Below are positions 8,413 through 18,190 of a stretch of DNA of 58,608 nt, piece after piece (positions within the stretch are counted from its first letter, which is position 1; the number at the start of each line of letters is the position of its first letter). Position numbers and translations under genes: made by a program. This DNA comes from Chromatiales bacterium (lineage in GTDB: Bacteria > Pseudomonadota > Gammaproteobacteria > Chromatiales > Chromatiaceae). The notes under the pieces are model-generated. The model saw nothing but the letters and a program-made list of their open reading frames with translations. It searched no databases and was not told the origin of the DNA. Location: contig JANQLO010000080.1 in NCBI GenBank assembly GCA_028280505.1, forward strand, positions 1 through 58,608. Direction: 5' to 3'.

Positions 8413-11400
8413 GCATCGCGACAACCTGCTCGGCCTGTTCACCGCCAATCGGCACCTGTTGATACTTAGCATCGCGCTGGTGCTGGTCGCCGGGCTATCG
8501 GCGCTGAACGCCCTGCCCCGGGTCGAGGATCCACGGATCACCACGCGCCACGCCAGCATCATTACGCCGTTTCCCGGCGCCTCGGCATCGCGTGTTGAAG
8601 CGCTGGTATCCAAGAAAATCGAAGATCGTTTACGCGAACTGTCCGAGATAAAAACCATCGAATCGACCTCGCGCAGCGGGATCTCGGTCATTGCCATCGA
8701 ATTACAGGACCGGGTCGGACCGAACGACAACGAGCAGATTTTCTCCAAGGTGCGCGACCGCCTGGACGATGCCATTGCCGATCTGCCGGTCGGTGCGGGC
8801 ACGCCGGCGTTCGATGACAAACGCGGCGCAGTGGCTTATTCGTTGATCCTTGCCTTGTCCTGGCGAGGTGACGGCAACGAACTCGGCATCGTCAACCGTT
8901 TCGCCGAACAGCTCGGCGATCGCTTACGCGCCCTGCCCGGCACGGAACAGATCGTCTTTTTCGGCAAACCCGAGGAAGAAGTCCGCGTAGATGTCGATGC
9001 CGGCGAACTCGCTGCGCTCGGCCTGACGGCCGATACCCTCGCCGCCCGCGTGGCCGAGGCGGACGCCCGCCGCTCGGCCGGCATTCTTCATGATTCGCAA
9101 CGCGATCTGCCACTGGAATTGACCGGCGCACTCGACTCTGCCGCCCGCGTCGCCGCGATACCCTTGGCAGACAACGGCCGTGGTGGGCTGATCGCGCTGG
9201 GCGACATCGCCGAGGTGCGCAAGCACTGGGCCGACCCTCCGGCCCAGATCGCCTTGCACGAAGGCGCGCGCAGCGTTCTACTTGCGGTACGCACCGAACA
9301 AAACATCCGGCTCGATCGCTGGGCGGCGAATGCACGCGAGGCGCTCGCCTCGTTCGAGGCAACGCTGGATCCCGGTGTCGGGCTACAAACCGTATTCGAC
9401 CAGAGCTTTTATACCGGGCAACGGCTGGGCGCGCTGGGTGGCAATCTCATCGCCGGCGCCTTGGTCGTCGTGCTGGTGGTCTGGTTCATGATGGGCTGGC
9501 GACCCGCGCTGATCGTCGGCTCGGCCTTGCCGCTGTCTGCCGGTGCGAGCCTGTTCGGGCTGACCCTGTTCGGCGAGCAAATCCATCAAATGAGCATCTT
9601 CGGCATGATCATCGCGATCGGCCTGTTGATCGACAATGCCATCGTCATGACCGACAAAGTGGTCGAGCGGCGACGTGCCGGCGATCCTGCCGGTATCGCT
9701 GTCGCCTTTGCCATACGTCAGCTGTTTTCCCCTCTGTTCGCGTCGACCCTGACCACCATTCTCGGTTTCATGCCGATCTTTCTGCTGCCCGGCAATGTCG
9801 GCGATTTCGTCGGGCCCATTGCCATCTCGGTAGTACTGGCATTGATCGCATCCTTTGTGCTGTCGATGACCGTGATACCGGCACTCGCCGGCCTGTTGAG
9901 CAATCCGACCGGCGACCGGCACTGGTGGCGCGACGGCATCCGCAACGCCTCTGTCGCACACGGCTACCGCGGTCTGCTACAACAGTCGCTGAGACGGCCC
10001 AAACTGACCCTGGTCTTTACCGCCTTACTGCCGATCACCGGACTGATACTCGCGACCACACTGGGGATGCAGTTCTTTCCCCCGGCGGATCGCGACCAGA
10101 TCGAGATTCAGGTATGGATGCCGAGCGGTACGGGTATTCGGCATACCGCCAAACGACTGAACGACATCGAAAGCGTGTTGCACCGCTACGACAACGTCGA
10201 AGCGGTAACCTGGGTTGCCGGAGCCAGTTCACCGCCGGTCTATTACAATCAGTTACGCGAGCAAGACGACAACCCGAGCTACGCCCGGGGCGTCGTTCGC
10301 GTCAGCGACACGGCAACGGCCAAGGCACTGGAAGCACGGCTGCATGACGATTTGAACACCCGCTTCACCGATGCACAGATCGTGGTCAAGGCATTCGGCC
10401 AGGGTCCACCGATCAGCTCGCCGATCGGATTTCGACTCGTCGGCGAGGAGCCTGACCAGTTGCGCCTGCTCGGTGAGCGACTTCGTGCCCTGCTGCACAA
10501 CCATCCGGCCGTCACCCATTCCCAGGCATCGATTATGGGCGGCGAACCCAAGCTCTGGCTGAATGTCGACGAGCGTGAGGCAAATCTCAGTGGACTGTCG
10601 CTGGGGAACATCGCAGGCCAGTTCCAGGCCGCGCTGGACGGTCGCATCGGCGGCAATATTCTCGAAGACCTCGAAGACTTGCCGGTACGCATCCGTCTGA
10701 CCGAAAACGATCGCGGCAGCATCGACGACATCAGCACCCTGCGTCTGGCCCTGCCGGGTAGCAGCGACTGGGTGCCGGCGGTCGCGTTGGGCGAACTCAA
10801 GCTGCACCCCGAACTGACCAGCATCACCCGTCGCAATGGCGAACGCACCAACGAGATCCACGGCTTTCTGCGCCAGGGTGCGCTGCCCATCGAGGTGACC
10901 CGGGAAGTGCTGCAATCGATCGACGGCGGCGCCGTGCAGTTGCCGCCCGGCTACCGTATCGAGACCGCCGGCGACAGCGCGGAGCAAGCGCAAGCCATCG
11001 GCCAGCTGCTGACCTACGTGCCGGTGCTCGCTACCCTGATGGTGACGACGCTGGTGCTGTCGTTCCGCTCGTTCGCACTGGCTGGGTTGATCGGCATCGT
11101 CGCGGTGTTTTCCGTCGGTTTGGGCATGCTGTCGCTCTGGGCCGGAGGTTATCCGCTGGGCTTCAACCCCATTATCGGCAGCGCCGGACTGATCGGTGTG
11201 GCGATCAACGGCAGCATCGTGGTGCTCGCGGCGATTCGTGCCAATCCCGCGGCGCGTCACGGTGACGCATCGGCAATCGTCGATGAAACGATCGGCGCGA
11301 CACGCCATATCGTCTCGACCACCTTGACCACGGTCGCCGGTTTCATGCCGCTACTGCTGTTCACCGGCGGTGATTTCTGGCCACCGCTCGCCATCGTGAT

Positions 11401-11524
11401 CGCCGGCGGCGTCGGTCTCGGCGCACCCTTGGCCTTGCTGCTGACACCAGCCGCTTACACGCTGATGCACAGGAAGAAAACCCAATTTGCGCCGTCGGGC
11501 GAACCGGCCTTCACGCAAGGGTAG
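8405..11524 (+). CDS. RND family efflux pump permease (AcrB/HAE1 type)
   Basis: A 1039-residue inner-membrane proton-driven exporter, normal length. It has the TM1 start, a large periplasmic loop, the TM2-6 block with GLLIDNAIVMTDKVVER (TM4), a second periplasmic loop and TM8-12. The TM4 pair is Asp-Asn instead of the Asp-Asp of AcrB, and the TM10 region reads GLIGVAINGSIVV, without the Lys of AcrB; both changes occur in other RND families. It probably exports drugs or lipophilic compounds; the substrate cannot be read from sequence. It is translationally coupled to the adaptor gene and is under the divergent TetR repressor by inference. Confidence 0.94.
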   Translation: MIEHRDNLLGLFTANRHLLILSIALVLVAGLSALNALPRVEDPRITTRHASIITPFPGASASRVEALVSKKIEDRLRELSEIKTIESTSRSGISVIAIELQDRVGPNDNEQIFSKVRDRLDDAIADLPVGAGTPAFDDKRGAVAYSLILALSWRGDGNELGIVNRFAEQLGDRLRALPGTEQIVFFGKPEEEVRVDVDAGELAALGLTADTLAARVAEADARRSAGILHDSQRDLPLELTGALDSAARVAAIPLADNGRGGLIALGDIAEVRKHWADPPAQIALHEGARSVLLAVRTEQNIRLDRWAANAREALASFEATLDPGVGLQTVFDQSFYTGQRLGALGGNLIAGALVVVLVVWFMMGWRPALIVGSALPLSAGASLFGLTLFGEQIHQMSIFGMIIAIGLLIDNAIVMTDKVVERRRAGDPAGIAVAFAIRQLFSPLFASTLTTILGFMPIFLLPGNVGDFVGPIAISVVLALIASFVLSMTVIPALAGLLSNPTGDRHWWRDGIRNASVAHGYRGLLQQSLRRPKLTLVFTALLPITGLILATTLGMQFFPPADRDQIEIQVWMPSGTGIRHTAKRLNDIESVLHRYDNVEAVTWVAGASSPPVYYNQLREQDDNPSYARGVVRVSDTATAKALEARLHDDLNTRFTDAQIVVKAFGQGPPISSPIGFRLVGEEPDQLRLLGERLRALLHNHPAVTHSQASIMGGEPKLWLNVDEREANLSGLSLGNIAGQFQAALDGRIGGNILEDLEDLPVRIRLTENDRGSIDDISTLRLALPGSSDWVPAVALGELKLHPELTSITRRNGERTNEIHGFLRQGALPIEVTREVLQSIDGGAVQLPPGYRIETAGDSAEQAQAIGQLLTYVPVLATLMVTTLVLSFRSFALAGLIGIVAVFSVGLGMLSLWAGGYPLGFNPIIGSAGLIGVAINGSIVVLAAIRANPAARHGDASAIVDETIGATRHIVSTTLTTVAGFMPLLLFTGGDFWPPLAIVIAGGVGLGAPLALLLTPAAYTLMHRKKTQFAPSGEPAFTQG

Positions 11525-11626
11525 CGGACGACAAATATCGGGAAAACTTTTTGCCCGATCGCCTGCCTAAGCCAAAATCGACAACTCGATCCGTAGGCGC
11601 ACACCATTTTCATCATACGTTGGCTT

Positions 11627-13651
11627 TTGCTGGGTTTGCTTCTGGCTATGACCGGACCGGTCTTGGCCGCCGATTCGCTGCGCACGCCGCACGTCACCCT
11701 ACAACTCGAATCCGAACGACCGTCAATCACGCCCGGTGAAACCCTCTGGCTGGGGCTGCACTTCGAGCTGGCGCCACACTGGCATGTGTATTGGCGCAAC
11801 CCCGGTGACTCGGGCGAAGCCCCGAAAGTCAATTGGCAACTACCGGACGGCTGGCAGGCCGGCGAGATTCACTGGCCGATACCGAAACGCATCCCGGTCG
11901 GCTCGCTGGTCAACTACGGTTATGAAGACCATGTCACATTGCTGGTGCCGATCCGGGTCCCGACGACGAACCCAACCGCCGGCGAGGTACGCATCGGCGC
12001 CGACATGACCTGGCTGGTCTGTCGCGAACTCTGTATACCCGAGCGCGGCTCGCTCGATCTGACACTGGGCATCAGCCAAACACCGGTCGACGCGACACCG
12101 ACGGTGGCTACCCGTTTCGATAAAGCACGCGGTCAATGGCCGGTGACGCTGGACAAAGTCGCCAACTATCAGGCCACAGATTCCATCACGCTAAAGCTCA
12201 GTAATCTCGAATGGCTGCCCTATCAAATCGACGACGTCTGGTTCGCCGCCAACGTCTGGGGGCCAATCGCACCGTCCGGCAGGCAGTCCTGGCGAATAGA
12301 CAACGGCGATTTGCTGATAACGGCACCGCCGGGCGATCTGCCGCCAAGTGATGAAGAGCCGCTACATGGCCTGCTCGTCGTCAGCGAACGTATCGGTGGC
12401 GAACGCATTACGCGTGGATTCGAGATTGCCGCGAAGCCGGCCGAAATCGCCGCCGCCACACCCGACATGACCTTTTTGCTGGCGCTGGTGTTCGCCTTCG
12501 CCGGCGGGTTGCTGTTGAACCTCATGCCTTGCGTTCTGCCGGTGCTGGCGATCAAGGCCCTTGGCTTGGTGACACATACCGACGACCAAAGGGCGCGTCA
12601 TGGTTTCACCTTCCTGGCCGGCGTTTTACTGACCTTTGCCACATTGGCCGGTCTACTGATCGCGCTTCGCGCCGGTGGCGACGCATTAGGCTGGGGGTTT
12701 CAACTGCAGCAGCCTTTGGTGGTAATCGGTCTCATGTATTTGATGCTGGCCGTGGCTTTGAACCTCTCCGGGGTTTACCAGATCGGCGGGCGCCTGGCCG
12801 GGTTCGGACAATCCGCAGCCAGTCAGTCCGGTTTGCGCGGCACCTTCGCGATCGGCGTGCTGGCGGTCGTGGTCGCCAGCCCTTGCACGGCACCGTTCAT
12901 GGGCGGCGCACTCGGTTTTGCACTAACCCGCCCATCCCACGAATCGCTGGTGGTATTCATCGCCTTGGGTACGGGTTTCGCCCTGCCGGTGCTGCTGCTG
13001 AGCATCTTCCCCACCTGGACACGATTCCTGCCCGCACCCGGCGCCTGGATGGAAAGGCTACGCAACGCCCTGGCCTTCCCCATGTACGGGGCCGCAGCCT
13101 GGTTACTCTGGGTCTTGAGCCAACAGGTCGACGCAACCGGTCTGGCCTTGTCATTGGCCGGCGCACTACTGCTCGCCTTTGCCCTATGGTGGTTGGGCCA
13201 GAACGACAACGGTGCAAGGATACACCGGGTTGCCGTTACCCTGGGTCTGTTGCTCAGCGTCGCCCTAGCCACCCAGGCAGGGCGTCAAGACAACGCGGCA
13301 CTCACAGCCCTTGAAGCGCAGCAATGGAGCCGCGAACGCGTTGCCGATCTTCAAGCCGAAGGCCGACCGGTGTTTGTCAACTTTACCGCGGCCTGGTGCA
13401 TCACCTGCAAAGTCAACGAACAAGTTGCGCTGTCGACCGACGCCGTGCGCGCCGCGTTCCATGCCCGCGACATCACCTATCTCAAAGCCGACTGGACACG
13501 GCAAGACCCGAACATCACACGCGAGCTGCAACGTTACGGACGCAGCGGCGTGCCCCTGTATCTGCTGTATCCCGCCGGTGGCGGCGAACCGCAGTTGCTT
13601 CCGCAGCTATTGACCGAGAGCCTGGTGCTCGCGGCAATCGATCAGACATAA
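11627..13651 (+). CDS. Protein-disulfide reductase, DsbD/ScsB-like
   Basis: Carries electrons from cytoplasmic thioredoxin across the inner membrane to periplasmic thiol proteins. The order is signal sequence; N-terminal periplasmic domain with WLVCRELCIPE (about 129-139); eight membrane helices from about 285 to 545 with paired cysteines in LMPCVLPVLA (about 300) and SPCTAPFMGGA (about 418); and a C-terminal thioredoxin domain with AAWCITCK (about 587-594). The N-terminal domain type is that of ScsB. No ATG fits the start: TTG 11627 leaves a short signal peptide, while ATT 11606 would add Arg and Trp and a better n-region. A redoxin gene follows after 17 bp. Confidence 0.92.
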   Translation: MLGLLLAMTGPVLAADSLRTPHVTLQLESERPSITPGETLWLGLHFELAPHWHVYWRNPGDSGEAPKVNWQLPDGWQAGEIHWPIPKRIPVGSLVNYGYEDHVTLLVPIRVPTTNPTAGEVRIGADMTWLVCRELCIPERGSLDLTLGISQTPVDATPTVATRFDKARGQWPVTLDKVANYQATDSITLKLSNLEWLPYQIDDVWFAANVWGPIAPSGRQSWRIDNGDLLITAPPGDLPPSDEEPLHGLLVVSERIGGERITRGFEIAAKPAEIAAATPDMTFLLALVFAFAGGLLLNLMPCVLPVLAIKALGLVTHTDDQRARHGFTFLAGVLLTFATLAGLLIALRAGGDALGWGFQLQQPLVVIGLMYLMLAVALNLSGVYQIGGRLAGFGQSAASQSGLRGTFAIGVLAVVVASPCTAPFMGGALGFALTRPSHESLVVFIALGTGFALPVLLLSIFPTWTRFLPAPGAWMERLRNALAFPMYGAAAWLLWVLSQQVDATGLALSLAGALLLAFALWWLGQNDNGARIHRVAVTLGLLLSVALATQAGRQDNAALTALEAQQWSRERVADLQAEGRPVFVNFTAAWCITCKVNEQVALSTDAVRAAFHARDITYLKADWTRQDPNITRELQRYGRSGVPLYLLYPAGGGEPQLLPQLLTESLVLAAIDQT

Positions 13652-13668
13652 CCAGAGGAGTATGCGAG

Positions 13669-14268
13669 ATGAACGTCCGGACGATAGTGAGTGGTTTGTT
13701 ACTGGTGGCGGCCGGTTCGGCCTCCGCGGCAGTCAAAATCGGCCAACCGGCACCCGATTTCACCGGGACCGACAGCAATGGCCAACAACAAACACTGAGT
13801 AGCTACCGTGGCAAGTTCGTGGTCCTCGAATGGACCAATCACGACTGCCCCTACGTACGCAAACACTATGGTGCCGGCAATATGCAGGCACAGCAGCGCG
13901 ATGCCGCCGATGCCGGTGTCGTCTGGCTGTCCGTGATCTCGTCGGCACCCGGCCAACAGGGCCATGTCGAGCCGAGCAAGGCCAACGAACTCACCCGGTC
14001 ACGCGATGCCGCACCGCACGCGGTTGTACTCGATCCCAGCGGCGATATCGGTCGTAGCTATGACGCCCGCACCACACCGCATATGTACATCGTCGATCCA
14101 AATGGCACCCTGGTCTACCAAGGCGGCATTGACAGCATCACCTCTGCCGATCAAGACGACATCCCAAATGCCCGTCAGCATGTGCGTATCGCGCTCAATG
14201 AACTGTTGAGCGGCGCCCCCGTCAGCCAGGCCGTGACGCGACCTTATGGATGTTCCGTGAAGTATTGA
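13669..14268 (+). CDS. Redoxin / AhpC-TSA-like periplasmic protein
   Basis: A 199-residue exported thioredoxin-fold protein. The signal peptide ends at GSASA-AV. KIGQPAPDFTGTDSNG and SYRGKFVVLEW are the redoxin opening; the active region NHDCPYVRKHYG has one Cys where thioredoxin has CxxC, as in peroxiredoxin-like proteins; TTPHMYIVDPNG carries the cis-Pro. A conserved C-terminal YGCSVKY adds a second Cys. The AGAGGAG ribosome site 9 bp before ATG 13669 fixes the start; an open frame running further upstream lies inside the DsbD-like gene. It is probably a substrate or partner of that reductase, acting in peroxide or disulfide reduction. Confidence 0.9.
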   Translation: MNVRTIVSGLLLVAAGSASAAVKIGQPAPDFTGTDSNGQQQTLSSYRGKFVVLEWTNHDCPYVRKHYGAGNMQAQQRDAADAGVVWLSVISSAPGQQGHVEPSKANELTRSRDAAPHAVVLDPSGDIGRSYDARTTPHMYIVDPNGTLVYQGGIDSITSADQDDIPNARQHVRIALNELLSGAPVSQAVTRPYGCSVKY

Positions 14269-14488
14269 ATCGCGAGAGGTTTTGCCTTGGGGCCCGGATT
14301 CTTCCCGGCACACAGGCTCCCCACCCGAACCGGGCCCGCCATGGCAAGCGGTCAAATTTCGCTCGCCCCGGCCGATGATATCCCTTGTCCCTAGACGCAA
14401 AAATGCCCCGTTGACCGAAGCGGCGGGGCGAATTTCGGGCGAGGCGTGGTTTAATAGGGGCCAGCCAGCGAACCAGAGACCCCAACGC

Positions 14489-14695
14489 GTGGATGACCGA
14501 GTCGACAACGATATCCCCCATCGGCTTATGGAGCTACGGCTCGAACATCGCGATCTCGATGAAGCGATAACGCGCATGGCGGACGATCCGACCGCCGATC
14601 AATTGCGCCTGCGCCGGCTCAAAAAGCGCAAGTTGCTACTCAAAGACACCATTGCCCGCCTTGAAAGCCGTTTGATTCCCGACCTGGATGCCTGA
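14489..14695 (+). CDS. YdcH-like DUF465 small protein
   Basis: A highly charged helical protein of about 68 residues. Residues from MELRLEHRDLDEAI to RLRRLKKRKLLLKDTIARLE match the DUF465 pattern of two antiparallel helices, ending in the typical SRLIPDLDA. The family is widespread and of unknown function. The frame is open upstream to 14282, but that part has no family similarity and a biased composition, so I place the start at GTG 14489; ATG 14528 is the shorter alternative. No clear ribosome site helps to decide. Confidence 0.7.
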   Translation: MDDRVDNDIPHRLMELRLEHRDLDEAITRMADDPTADQLRLRRLKKRKLLLKDTIARLESRLIPDLDA

Positions 14696-14920
14696 CACCC
14701 GGTAATCCGGAAGGCAGTCGAGTAGTCCTGCATTGTCTCAAGATGTCGAGCCGACTTTCTACCTAACGCGAAATGGACTGCCTCGAGCATTCGTGACAAT
14801 CCGGACCACCAAATTTCGTTGACCGGAAGAAAATCGGGTATCGCTAAAGCTCTTGGGCGAACCGCCCGATAACTCATTGAGCGACAAGGGAAGGCCTCCG
14901 ACCGCAGGAAACCCGGTAAC

Positions 14921-17900
14921 ATGAAAGCACTCAACCGAGGGATACGGCTTGGGCTTGTGATTGCTGCTGTTATTGCCAGCTGTTTCTCCCAAGCGGCTTT
15001 CGCGCGCGACAACACAACCGGGTTTTCCGACAAGCGCATTCTGCTGCTTTTCGCCTACCATCCGTCTTTCCCGACATCCGACAAAGTCCTGCAAGGTGTG
15101 CGGTCCGTGTTCTCCGACCTGCAGCCGGTTATCGATATCGAATACATGGACACCAAGCGGCTGCACGACGAACAGAGTCGTGAAAACTTCAGAACGCTGC
15201 TCGCCTACAAACTCCGTCATCGCGAACGATACGATCTCGTCATTACGGTTGATGACAACGCGCTTGATTTTGCATTGGTCAACGGTAAAACGTTGTTTCC
15301 GGACGTACCCGTCGTCTTTCTCGGCGTCAACGACACGGCCAAGGCCGCTCGGCAAAACACCAATCCGACTACGACGGGTATCGTCGAAGCCTCATCATTC
15401 GCCGAAACCATCGCGCTGATACGCGACCTCCAACCCGAACGAGCCCGGCTCAACATCATTGCCGACGGTACACCAAGCGGACGGGCCGACCTCCAATCCG
15501 TGCTCGCGCTGCGCAGCAATTTCCCCAATATGGCATTTGTCATCCATGCGCTTGATCAACTCAGTTGGTCCGAATTTGCCAAGAAACTCGAAGAACTCGG
15601 TACACAAGACGCAATACTCCTGCTATCGGCATACCGTGACCGCGATTCTGTCGGCCAATCGTTCTCCGACAGCCTCGCTAACATCGTACGTCACACCGAA
15701 GCACCGATTTTTCACCTGTGGGAGCACGGACTGGGTGACGGCATCGTCGGCGGCATACTTATCAGCCATTTTGAACAAGGACGCCAAGCCGCCATGATCG
15801 CCAGGCGCGTTCTGTCAGGTTATCCCATCTCTGAAATTCCCGTCACCGAACGCAGTCCGAACATACCGATGTTCGATAGCCGCCAGTTGGAACGGTATGA
15901 AATCGCCGACAAGGAGTTGCCCGAAGGATCGGTGGTCCACTTCCGCACCGAATCGATCCTCGACATTTATCAACGCGAGATCATTGGCGTTATGGTCGTT
16001 TTGCTCGCGCTGGTTGCACTGTCGCTATACCTCGGCAAGCAAAACGTCTACCGGGCAAAGCTCGCCCATGAGCTAAGAGAAAAGGGCTCATTTCTGCGTC
16101 TTCTCATGGACACGATTCCGGACTTGATCTGGATGAAAGATCCGCAAGGCGCCTACTTGAGCTGCAATCGCCGTTTCGAAGCCATGTTGGGAACGGAAGA
16201 ACGAGACATCATCGGTAAAACCGACATCGACTTGCGCGACAGTGCGCTCTCCAGATCGTTACATAACGGCAGTCGAACGGGAACCCTGGAAGGTGAGCTG
16301 ATCGTAGAGGAACATCTCTTCATCACCGACGACGGCCACCGGAAACTACTTGAGACAATAAAAACGCCCGTATTCGATGCTACGGGCGACTATCTCGGTG
16401 TACTCGGTGTCGGGCGCGATATCAGCCAAAGACGTTTGGCCGAAGAGCAAATCCGCATCCTCTCCCAGGCCATCGACCAAAGCCCCGTGTCGGTAATGAT
16501 CACCGATCCCGACGGCAACATTAACTATGTCAACAAAACGTTCGAACGTATAACGGGTTATCCACTCGAAGAAATCGAGGGTCGAACCCCTCGTTTTCTG
16601 CAATCGGGCGAGACCCCCGATTCCGTTTACCGAAGAATCCGGCAAGCCCTGACGCATGGCAAAGCATGGGAAGGTGAACTGAAAAACCGGAAAAAGAACG
16701 GCGAGACATTTTGGGGTTATGCACACATCGCCCCGGTATTCGACGAATCAGGCGGAATCAGTCGCTATTTGGCCGTTAATGAAGACATTACCCTGCGTAA
16801 GGAGCAAAGCGAGAAGATTCTCTTTCAGGCACATTTCGATAGCCTGACCAAGCTGCCAAATCGCCTACATTCACTCAATAAACTGCATGAGTTGATCGAG
16901 GATGCGGACCACAAGAAAAATCTAACCGCAGTGCTGTTCATCGACCTTGACGACTTCAAAAAAATCAACGACTCGCTGGGCCACGAAACCGGTGACAAAT
17001 TGCTTGTCGCGTGTGCCCAACGCTTCCGTCAGTGTGTTCAACAACAAAATACCGTCGGCCGCCTGGGTGGAGACGAGTTCATCGTCTTGCTGGGCGGTCT
17101 ATCGAACGCCATGGAAGCCGGGCCGGTTGCTCAGAACCTCCTCAAACAACTGCAGTCACCGTTCGCGATCGAAGAACGAGAACTCTTGCTTACCGCCAGT
17201 ATCGGCATCGCGATCTATCCGGATGACGGTCAGTCCGCGACGGACTTGCTACGCAAGGCCGATGTCGCAATGTATCACGCAAAAGACTACGGCCGCGCCG
17301 ACTACGCGTTCTTTACCGCCGAGCTGAATAAACGCGTCACCAGACGATTCACCATCGAGCAGCATCTGCATGGTGCGTTGGATAACCGGGAATTCACGCT
17401 GTTTTACCAACCCCAGGTCGAAATCAAGAGCGGCAAAATCATCGGCCTCGAAGCCTTACTTCGTTGGAACAATCCAACGCTGGGCCAGGTTTCACCCGGA
17501 GAGTTTATCGAAATAGCTGAACAAAACGGCTCGATCATCACGATAGGGCGCTTCGTATTGCAAAAAGCCATGGAGCAAGCCGCATCTTGCGCTCAAAGAT
17601 TCGGCTTGTCATTTACCATGGCGGTCAACCTATCGCCCAGGCAGTTTCGAGACAATGAACTCCTGAGCTTCATCGATACCGCTCTGGCAGAACTGAAGCT
17701 ACCGGCGAGTACGCTTGAACTGGAAATCACGGAGAATGTATTGATGGAATCGCATGTCGATATCGAAACGACCTTGCGGGCCTTACACGAAAAAGGCGTT
17801 CGTATCGCCCTGGATGATTTCGGTACGGGCTACTCGTCCCTGAGCTATCTTCGACAGTATCCGTTCGATACGCTCAAAATCGATCGCAGTTTTACTCAGG

Positions 17901-18127
17901 GTATCGCCACAAACCCGGCGGATCGAGAGCTGGTATTCGCCACTATTGCCATGGCCCACAATCTGGGGCTCAAGGTCGTCGCCGAGGGCGTCGAGAACCA
18001 AGACCAGTTGAACATGTTGGACGGCAGGGGGTGCGAACTCGCTCAAGGCTACCATTTCAGTCGACCGCTACCCACCAACGACTTGGCAAACCTGCTCGAC
18101 GGGCAGAGCGCCATCAGGCCGCACTAG
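14921..18127 (+). CDS. Periplasmic-sensor PAS-PAS-GGDEF-EAL cyclic-di-GMP protein
   Basis: A 1068-residue inner-membrane signalling protein. A signal sequence (1-28) leads to a periplasmic domain resembling ABC substrate-binding proteins of the PF04392 type (about 35-325), then a transmembrane helix (EIIGVMVVLLALVALSLYLG), PAS domains at about 390-500 and 510-630, GGDEF near 715 (GRLGGDEFIVLL) and EAL near 843 (GLEALLRW) with DDFGTGYSSLSYL. Both catalytic signatures are intact, so it could make and break c-di-GMP; no RxxD inhibitory site precedes GGDEF. It is monocistronic. The periplasmic ligand is unknown. The start codon ATG follows CCGGTAAC, a weak ribosome site. Confidence 0.93.
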   Translation: MKALNRGIRLGLVIAAVIASCFSQAAFARDNTTGFSDKRILLLFAYHPSFPTSDKVLQGVRSVFSDLQPVIDIEYMDTKRLHDEQSRENFRTLLAYKLRHRERYDLVITVDDNALDFALVNGKTLFPDVPVVFLGVNDTAKAARQNTNPTTTGIVEASSFAETIALIRDLQPERARLNIIADGTPSGRADLQSVLALRSNFPNMAFVIHALDQLSWSEFAKKLEELGTQDAILLLSAYRDRDSVGQSFSDSLANIVRHTEAPIFHLWEHGLGDGIVGGILISHFEQGRQAAMIARRVLSGYPISEIPVTERSPNIPMFDSRQLERYEIADKELPEGSVVHFRTESILDIYQREIIGVMVVLLALVALSLYLGKQNVYRAKLAHELREKGSFLRLLMDTIPDLIWMKDPQGAYLSCNRRFEAMLGTEERDIIGKTDIDLRDSALSRSLHNGSRTGTLEGELIVEEHLFITDDGHRKLLETIKTPVFDATGDYLGVLGVGRDISQRRLAEEQIRILSQAIDQSPVSVMITDPDGNINYVNKTFERITGYPLEEIEGRTPRFLQSGETPDSVYRRIRQALTHGKAWEGELKNRKKNGETFWGYAHIAPVFDESGGISRYLAVNEDITLRKEQSEKILFQAHFDSLTKLPNRLHSLNKLHELIEDADHKKNLTAVLFIDLDDFKKINDSLGHETGDKLLVACAQRFRQCVQQQNTVGRLGGDEFIVLLGGLSNAMEAGPVAQNLLKQLQSPFAIEERELLLTASIGIAIYPDDGQSATDLLRKADVAMYHAKDYGRADYAFFTAELNKRVTRRFTIEQHLHGALDNREFTLFYQPQVEIKSGKIIGLEALLRWNNPTLGQVSPGEFIEIAEQNGSIITIGRFVLQKAMEQAASCAQRFGLSFTMAVNLSPRQFRDNELLSFIDTALAELKLPASTLELEITENVLMESHVDIETTLRALHEKGVRIALDDFGTGYSSLSYLRQYPFDTLKIDRSFTQGIATNPADRELVFATIAMAHNLGLKVVAEGVENQDQLNMLDGRGCELAQGYHFSRPLPTNDLANLLDGQSAIRPH

Positions 18128-18190
18128 AAACGCCAATTAAGTGCTCGCGAATAAAGCGGTCCTTCCTCGTTCGGTGCCGTCAACCCAGGA

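Noticed and set aside
10253-11308. 351-codon frame on the minus strand
   Set aside because: Antisense to the RND permease, with His/Gln/Asp-rich composition and no start signal.
13324-13668. Longer N-terminus for the redoxin
   Set aside because: It overlaps the thioredoxin domain of the DsbD-like gene, and the signal peptide and ribosome site point to 13669.
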